NCBI GenBank assembly: GCA_030538115.1
Contig: JAUNUP010000013.1
Coordinates: forward strand, 36,315-100,314
From: Dermatophilus congolensis
GTDB taxonomy: Bacteria > Actinomycetota > Actinomycetes > Actinomycetales > Dermatophilaceae
DNA: 64,000 nt
Direction: 5' to 3'
Part shown: positions 58,705 through 64,000 of the stretch, piece by piece
Layout of the letters: each line of letters opens with the position of its first letter
Position numbering within the stretch: the stretch's first letter is position 1
The notes under the pieces: generated by a model
Seen by the model: only the letters and a program-made list of their open reading frames with translations
Told to the model about the DNA's origin: nothing
Databases searched by the model: none
Program-made: the position numbers and the translations under genes

Positions 58705-60807
58705 GTGAGCACGCCTTCGACGCCGAAATCTTCCGCAGCCCCCGACGCCGGCGAAGCAAGCCGGAGCAACGCCACCGCAGCCGCGGTCGCGCCGAGCCGC
58801 AATGTGCCTCCGCAGCGACCACTGGGCCGCATTCCGATCACCGGTGTCTCGCCCGTGGTCGAGAACGGCGCATACCCGATGAAGTCGGTCGTCGACGAGC
58901 AGGTGACGATCAGCGCCAACGTGTTCCGTGAGGGCCACGACGCGGTCAACGCGAACGTCGTACTCACCGACCCGACCGGTGGTGAGCACGTGGTGCCGAT
59001 GACGTGTACCAACCCCGGCCTCATGCTCTGGGAGGCGCAGGTCGCCGCCGACCGTGAGGGCGCCTGGTCCTTCCGTGTGGAGGGGTGGAGCGACCCGTAC
59101 GGCACCTGGGAGCACGACGGCACGATCAAGGTGCGCGCCGGTGTCGATGTCGACCTGATGCTGGAGGAGGGCGCCCGGGTTCTCGAGCGCGCTCTGAGCG
59201 TGCCGGGCCGTTCGCGTGCCGGTGTCGCGGCCATCGAGGCCGGCATCTCCACGCTCCGCAACGAGAACCTCGGCGCCGAGACCCGCCTCGCGGGCGGTAT
59301 CGACTCCAAGGTGCACGACGAGCTGAACGCAGTGCCGCTGCGCGACATGGTCACGACCTCCGAGACGTACGGCTGGCTGGTCGAGCGCAAGCGGGCCCTC
59401 ACCGGCGCCTGGTACGAGTTCTTCCCCCGCTCCGAGGGCTGCTACCTCGACGAGAAGACCGGCAAGTGGGTCACGGGCACGCTGCGCACCGCGGCGAAGC
59501 GCCTCAAGGCCGTCTCTGACATGGGCTTCGACGTCATCTACCTGACCCCCATCCACCCGATCGGTACGACGAACCGCAAGGGCCCGAACAACACCCTCGA
59601 CGCCGGCCCCGACGACCCAGGCAGCCCGTACGCGATCGGCAGCGCCGACGGCGGCCACGACGCCATCGAACCCACGCTCGGCACGTTCGAGGACTTCGAT
59701 TTCTTCGTCGCCGAGGCCGAGCGCCTGGGCCTCGAGGTCGCGCTCGACATCGCGCTGCAGTGCTCGCCCGATCACCCCTGGGTCGAGGCTCACCCCGAGT
59801 GGTTCACCACGCGCGCCGACGGCACGATCGCGTACGCCGAGAACCCGCCGAAGAAGTACCAAGACATCTACCCGCTCAACTTCGACAACGACCCGGCGGG
59901 CATCTACGCCGAGGTCCGGCGCGTCATCCAGGTGTGGATCGACCACGGGGTCAAGATCTTCCGCGTCGACAACCCGCACACCAAGCCGGTCGAGTTCTGG
60001 CAGTGGATCATCGCCGACGTGGCGGCCGATCACCCCGAGGTCATCTGGCTGTCGGAGGCGTTCACCAAGCCCCCGATGATGCACGCGCTGGCCAAGGTCG
60101 GCTTTCAGCAGAGCTACACGTACTTCGCCTGGCGCAACACCAAGGAGGGCCTGTCGGAGTACATGGAGGAGCTGACGACCGTCTCGGCACCGTTCCTGCG
60201 CCCGAGCTTCTGGCCGACGACGCACGACATCCTCACCCCGTACATGCAGTACGGCGGGCCGACCGCCTGGAAGCTGCGGGCCGCGCTCGCTGCGACCCTG
60301 TCGCCCACCTACGGCATCTACACCGGCTACGAGCTGCTCGAATCGGTGCCCCGCCCGGGTGTCGAAGAGCAGATCGACAACGAGAAGTACGAGTTCAAGA
60401 ACCGCAACTGGGAGGCGTACGCCGAGGGCGGCGAATTCGAGGGGCGCCTGTGGATGGCCGACTACCTCGGCAAGATCAACCAGATCCGCAAGGAACACCC
60501 GGCCCTCGACTGGCTGCGCAACTACCACGAGCACAAGACCGACGACGACGCCGTGTACTGCTTCAGCAAGCGCCGCGTCGACGACGGGCGTGAAGACACG
60601 ATCATCGTCGTGGCGAACACCGACCCGCACTCGATGCGCGGCACGTGGATCCACCTCGACCTCGAAGAGCTCGGGCTCGACGAGAACGCCAGCTTCGTGG
60701 CCAAAGACCTCATCACCGGCACCGAGTGGGTGTGGAGCGAGAACAACTTCGTCCGTCTCGGCGTCGACTGGGAGCCGGTGCACATCATCCACGTTCGGCG
60801 GTTCTGA
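58705..60807 (+). CDS. glgE: Maltosyltransferase GlgE (alpha-1,4-glucan:maltose-1-phosphate)
   Basis: A 700-residue GH13_3 enzyme that adds maltose from maltose-1-phosphate to the non-reducing end of alpha-1,4-glucan. An Ala/Ser-rich N-terminal tail of about 35 residues precedes RIPITGVSPVVENG, the domain found only in GlgE. Barrel motifs are ALDIALQCSPDHPWV, KIFRVDNPHTKPVEFW (nucleophile Asp), IWLSEAFTKPPMM (acid Glu) and SYTYFAWRNTKEGL. In other actinobacteria glgE is followed by treS, pep2 and glgB; here Pep2–GlgB follows directly after 62 bases and treS is absent from the cluster. Start: GTG at 58705 with a -10 box just upstream; an in-frame ATG at 58657 is an alternative. Confidence 0.95.
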   Translation: MSTPSTPKSSAAPDAGEASRSNATAAAVAPSRNVPPQRPLGRIPITGVSPVVENGAYPMKSVVDEQVTISANVFREGHDAVNANVVLTDPTGGEHVVPMTCTNPGLMLWEAQVAADREGAWSFRVEGWSDPYGTWEHDGTIKVRAGVDVDLMLEEGARVLERALSVPGRSRAGVAAIEAGISTLRNENLGAETRLAGGIDSKVHDELNAVPLRDMVTTSETYGWLVERKRALTGAWYEFFPRSEGCYLDEKTGKWVTGTLRTAAKRLKAVSDMGFDVIYLTPIHPIGTTNRKGPNNTLDAGPDDPGSPYAIGSADGGHDAIEPTLGTFEDFDFFVAEAERLGLEVALDIALQCSPDHPWVEAHPEWFTTRADGTIAYAENPPKKYQDIYPLNFDNDPAGIYAEVRRVIQVWIDHGVKIFRVDNPHTKPVEFWQWIIADVAADHPEVIWLSEAFTKPPMMHALAKVGFQQSYTYFAWRNTKEGLSEYMEELTTVSAPFLRPSFWPTTHDILTPYMQYGGPTAWKLRAALAATLSPTYGIYTGYELLESVPRPGVEEQIDNEKYEFKNRNWEAYAEGGEFEGRLWMADYLGKINQIRKEHPALDWLRNYHEHKTDDDAVYCFSKRRVDDGREDTIIVVANTDPHSMRGTWIHLDLEELGLDENASFVAKDLITGTEWVWSENNFVRLGVDWEPVHIIHVRRF

Positions 60808-60869
60808 CATGACGGCGGGCCGCACCATCGGTTCTGCGCGCCCTCTCACAGGCAGGGCGAGGAGCACGA

Positions 60870-63800
60870 ATGGCTGAGATCTTCAATACAACTCTGAATC
60901 CCACGAAACTCGAACTGCTCACCGGATGGATCGCACGCCAACGTTGGTACGTCGGCACCGGCACGCCGCAACTGCGTCGGGTCGGCGGCTATCGCCTTGA
61001 CGATCCCGCCGACGAGGTGGGCATCGAGATCATCGTGGTCGCCGACGACTCCCCCCTCGCACGCGGTGCGGGCGGCGCAGACGACGGCCCGGTCGAACCT
61101 GTCGTCTACCAGGTGCCGCTCACGTATCGCGGAGCCGAGCTCGCAGGTGCGCAGAACGCGCTCGTCGGCAACCTCGAGCACGGCATACTCGGCAAACGCT
61201 GGGTCTACGACGCACCGCACGACCCCGTCTTCGCCGCGGCGCTGTACGACATGGCGACGGGCGCGACACGGCCGCAGCACGCGACCGTGAGCTTCACGCT
61301 CGAACCGCGCGTCGTCGCAGTTCACAGTGCAGATGCCACCGACGGAGTCGCTACCCGGGTGGGCGTCTCGCGCGTGCTCTCGGGCGAGCAGTCGAACACG
61401 TCGATCATCCTCGACCTCGTCGACCCGGACGGCGCCGACGCCGGTCAGGTGATCGCCAAGGTCTTCCGCACCCTCTCCCCTGGAGAGAACCCCGATGTCG
61501 TGCTCACGGGAGCCATCTGGCGCACCGGGGCCTCGGAATCCGGGCAGGAGCCGCCGGTACCCCGCCTCGTCGCCGACGTGGCGGGAGCTTGGGACGACCC
61601 GACCACGGGCATCGAGGTGCGCGGGCACCTGCTGATCGTGCAGGAATTTCTCGCCGGCACCCGCGACGCCTGGCGCACCGCGCTCGAGGCCGCGACCGCG
61701 GGGGTCGATTTCACCGAACGCGCCCGTGACCTTGGGCGGGCCACGGCACGCGTGCACCGCATCCTGGCCTATTCGTTCGAGACTCCCGCGGCAGGCGAGA
61801 CCGAACGTGCCGAACTGGCCCGCCAGTGGCGCGGCCGCGCGGCCGAAGCGCTCGCCTCCGCTCCCGAACTCGGGGACTCCAACGACCTCGCAGACGATAT
61901 CGACGCCGTTTTCACCAAGGCTGAACAGGCCGACTGGCCCCCCCTGCAGCGCGTGCACGGTGACCTGCACTTGGGCCAGGTTCTCGACGTTCCTGGCCGC
62001 GGGTGGGTTCTGCTCGACTTCGAGGGCGAGCCGCTGCGCCCCCTCTCCGAGCGGGTACTGCCCGACCTGCCGCAGCGCGACGTGGCAGGCATGATCCGCT
62101 CGTTCGACTACGTGGCGGGCACGGTCGCCGCACTGCCTCAGGGGCCGGGCGCCGAAGCCGCCCGCGCCTGGGCCGACGCAGCCACCGATGCCTTTCTCGC
62201 CGGTTACCGCGACGAGAACGCCCAGGGCGGTCACGGCACCGGGGTCGACGACCCGCTGCTGTCAGCGTTCGTGCTCGACAAGGCGCTCTACGAGGTCTCG
62301 TACGAGACCCGCAACCGCCCCGATTGGGCTCACCTGCCGATCTCGGCGGTGCGCTCGCTCCTTGGCTCGTCCACAGCTTCGACCACGCAATCCAACGAAA
62401 GGAGCACGATCACCGTGACCTCCACCCCCGCCGGCCCCTTGCCGGTCTCGCCGCATACCCTCGATCTGCTCGTGCGAGGTGGGCACGGTGACCCGCACAG
62501 CGTGCTGGGCGCTCACCCCTACGAAGGCGGATTCACCATCCGCGCACTCCGCCCGATGGCCTCGTCGGTGACCGTGAAGCTGGCCGACGGCACGACGCAC
62601 GAGATGGACCACGACTACGAGGGCGTCTGGGTCAAGCACATCGACCAGCCGGAGCTGTCGGACTACCGCCTCATCGTCGACTACGGCGACGGGTTCGAGC
62701 ACGAGCAGGACGACCCGTACCGCTTCTGGCCGACCCTCGGCGAGGTCGACCTGCACCTCATCGGCGAGGGACGCCACGAGGAGCTGTGGAAGGTGCTCGG
62801 CTCGCACATCCGCACCTACGACGGCACGATGGGCCCGGTCGAGGGCACGAGCTTCGCCGTGTGGGCGCCGAACGCCCGCGCCATCCGCGTGGCAGGCGAC
62901 TTCAACAACTGGGACGGCCAGGCCTACCCGATGCGCTGCCTCGGCAGCACCGGCGTGTGGGAGCTGTTCATCCCCGGCGTGGGCGAGAACTCCACGTACA
63001 AGTACGACATCCTCGGCGCCGACGGCTACTGGCGCACGAAGGCCGACCCGATGGCCCGCGCGACCGAGTGCCCGCCGGCCACCGCCTCCGTCGTGACGCA
63101 GTCGCACTACGAGTGGAACGACGCGGAGTGGATGGCCGAGCGCGCCTCCTTCGCCGAGCCGCACAACCGCCCGATGAGCGTGTACGAGTGCCACTTCGGC
63201 TCGTGGCGCGAGGGCCTGTCGTACGTCGAGGCCGCCGAGCACCTCGTCAACTACGTCAAGGACCTGGGCTACACGCACGTCGAGTTCCTGCCCCTGGCCG
63301 AGCACCCGTACGGCCCGTCGTGGGGGTACCAGGTCACCGGTTACTTCGCCCCGACCTCGCGCTTCGGTTCGCCCGACGAGCTGCGGTACCTCATCGACGT
63401 GCTGCACCAGAACGGCATCGGCGTGATCATGGACTGGGTACCCGCCCACTTCCCCAAGGACGGGTTCGCCCTCGGTCGCTTCGACGGCCAGCCGCTCTAC
63501 GAGCACCCCGACCCCCGCCGTGGCGAGCACAAAGACTGGGGCACCTACATCTTCGACTTCGGTCGCCCGCAGGTGCGCAACTTCCTCGTCGCCAACGCGT
63601 GCTTCTGGATCGAGGAATTCCACATCGACGGCCTGCGCGTCGACGCCGTCGCCTCGATGCTCTACCTCGACTACTCCCGCGAAGACGGCGAGTGGTACCC
63701 GAACGAGTACGGCGGCCGCGAGAACCTGCAGGCCGTGCAGCTCCTCCAAGAGACGAACGCCACCCTGTACCGCCGCTACCCCGGCGTCATCACGGCGGCC

Positions 63801-64000
63801 GAGGAGTCGACGAGCTGGGGCGGCGTCACCAAGCCGACCTACATGGGCGGCCTCGGCTTCGGCCTCAAGTGGAACATGGGCTGGATGCACGACACCCTCG
63901 GCTACGCCGAGCTGTCGCCGATCTACCGCCAGTACCACCACCACCAGATGACGTTCGCGATGGTCTACCAGTACAGCGAGAACTTCATCCTGCCGATCAG
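60870..64000 (+). CDS. Fused maltokinase (Pep2) – glycogen branching enzyme (GlgB), 3' end beyond window
   Basis: One open frame of at least 1043 residues with no stop codon up to the window end. Residues 1-497 are a maltokinase: [19 protein letters not shown] cap, [10 protein letters not shown], catalytic [12 protein letters not shown] (Asp365) and metal-binding LLDFEGEP (Asp383). Residues 498-515 form a Ser/Thr/Asn-rich linker. From residue 516 it is Glg[25 protein letters not shown]48 with [10 protein letters not shown], and GH13 regions [20 protein letters not shown] (Asp925) and AAEESTSW. Pep2 makes maltose-1-phosphate for GlgE, and GlgB adds the 1,6 branches, so a fusion would join two steps of the GlgE pathway. 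AAAGGAG and a GTG survive at the junction, so GlgB may also be made separately. GAGGAG precedes the ATG at 60870. A sequencing error removing a stop cannot be excluded. Confidence 0.9.
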   Translation, partial: MAEIFNTTLNPTKLELLTGWIARQRWYVGTGTPQLRRVGGYRLDDPADEVGIEIIVVADDSPLARGAGGADDGPVEPVVYQVPLTYRGAELAGAQNALVGNLEHGILGKRWVYDAPHDPVFAAALYDMATGATRPQHATVSFTLEPRVVAVHSADATDGVATRVGVSRVLSGEQSNTSIILDLVDPDGADAGQVIAKVFRTLSPGENPDVVLTGAIWRTGASESGQEPPVPRLVADVAGAWDDPTTGIEVRGHLLIVQEFLAGTRDAWRTALEAATAGVDFTERARDLGRATARVHRILAYSFETPAAGETERAELARQWRGRAAEALASAPELGDSNDLADDIDAVFTKAEQADWPPLQRVHGDLHLGQVLDVPGRGWVLLDFEGEPLRPLSERVLPDLPQRDVAGMIRSFDYVAGTVAALPQGPGAEAARAWADAATDAFLAGYRDENAQGGHGTGVDDPLLSAFVLDKALYEVSYETRNRPDWAHLPISAVRSLLGSSTASTTQSNERSTITVTSTPAGPLPVSPHTLDLLVRGGHGDPHSVLGAHPYEGGFTIRALRPMASSVTVKLADGTTHEMDHDYEGVWVKHIDQPELSDYRLIVDYGDGFEHEQDDPYRFWPTLGEVDLHLIGEGRHEELWKVLGSHIRTYDGTMGPVEGTSFAVWAPNARAIRVAGDFNNWDGQAYPMRCLGSTGVWELFIPGVGENSTYKYDILGADGYWRTKADPMARATECPPATASVVTQSHYEWNDAEWMAERASFAEPHNRPMSVYECHFGSWREGLSYVEAAEHLVNYVKDLGYTHVEFLPLAEHPYGPSWGYQVTGYFAPTSRFGSPDELRYLIDVLHQNGIGVIMDWVPAHFPKDGFALGRFDGQPLYEHPDPRRGEHKDWGTYIFDFGRPQVRNFLVANACFWIEEFHIDGLRVDAVASMLYLDYSREDGEWYPNEYGGRENLQAVQLLQETNATLYRRYPGVITAAEESTSWGGVTKPTYMGGLGFGLKWNMGWMHDTLGYAELSPIYRQYHHHQMTFAMVYQYSENFILPI
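62398..62417 (+). promoter_or_regulatory. glgB: Internal ribosome site and GTG start of the GlgB part
   Basis: AAAGGAG (62398-62404) is followed by a 10-base spacer and GTG at 62415, in frame with the upstream maltokinase. The GTG codes for residue 516 of the joined frame, and the peptide from there ([20 protein letters not shown]) looks like a normal GlgB N-terminus. Confidence 0.65.

Noticed and set aside
60846..62234. A 462-codon open frame on the minus strand
   Set aside because: Antisense to the maltokinase, whose catalytic motifs are intact on the plus strand; the antisense product has no recognisable features.

Overview
The window is chromosomal DNA from a high-GC actinobacterium. The order ETF–cysteine desulfurase–mnmA–methionine synthase–ligA–gatCAB, the GlgE glycogen pathway genes, a DtxR-type iron box and several leaderless promoters all fit the order Micrococcales, in the Intrasporangiaceae/Dermatophilaceae/Dermacoccaceae area. 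Family or genus cannot be fixed from the sequence alone. I see no insertion sequence, prophage or CRISPR array. The accessory flavour comes from a sortase-assembled pilus locus, orphan genes and many intergenic palindromes.

Layout. 1-2 kb: a copper/peroxide operon (PCuAC lipoprotein, DyP peroxidase, start of a BlaI-family repressor) with a BlaI-like operator. 2-5 kb: tRNA-Glu(CTC) and tRNA-Gln(CTG) next to glnS, then a lipoprotein and a small cytosolic protein. 5.2-6.5 kb: a cobalamin riboswitch with a ribosome-site-sequestering hairpin in front of an unrecognised gene. 6.5-15 kb: an SDR oxidoreductase, a P2-type cation ATPase, the FAH–gltX–HAD operon and small conserved genes. 15-24 kb: branched-chain amino acid and one-carbon genes (ilvE, leuB, glyA, ilvC, ilvN, ilvB), with a leader peptide and attenuator before ilvB, plus a secreted cutinase/PETase-like hydrolase. 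24.4-25.1 kb: iron-box-controlled bfd-bfr. 25.2-34.6 kb: the pilus locus (large DUF11/SpaA surface protein, major pilin, class C sortase, second pilin), with a CRP/GlxR-like site upstream and a palindrome cluster at its end. 34.6-37 kb: a secreted metzincin protease. 37-47 kb: gatCAB with a SixA-like phosphatase, a DUF1023 hydrolase with a small partner, ligA and a MetE-like protein. 47.5-50 kb: MetP/MetS-type methionine importer and thpR. 50-55.5 kb: fabG-like SDR, mnmA, cysteine desulfurase, etfA, etfB. 55.8-64 kb: a YbjN protein, then glgX, glgE and an open frame that joins maltokinase (Pep2) to glycogen branching enzyme (GlgB) with no stop codon between them; it runs off the window end.

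The genes group into a few functions. Gln-tRNA formation is covered twice: by GlnRS directly, and potentially by GluRS plus GatCAB. MnmA and the cysteine desulfurase thiolate the same tRNAs. IlvB/N/C/E and LeuB form the Ile/Val/Leu branch. GlgE extends glucan with maltose-1-phosphate made by Pep2, GlgB branches it and GlgX debranches it. The class C sortase polymerises the two YPK-motif pilins, probably capped by the large upstream protein.

The observations most worth following up are the stop-less Pep2–GlgB junction with a surviving internal ribosome site, the B12 riboswitch controlling an orphan gene, the coexistence of GlnRS and GatCAB, the paired hairpin repeats at 7.3-7.46 kb, and the palindrome/28-nt repeat cluster after the pilus genes.
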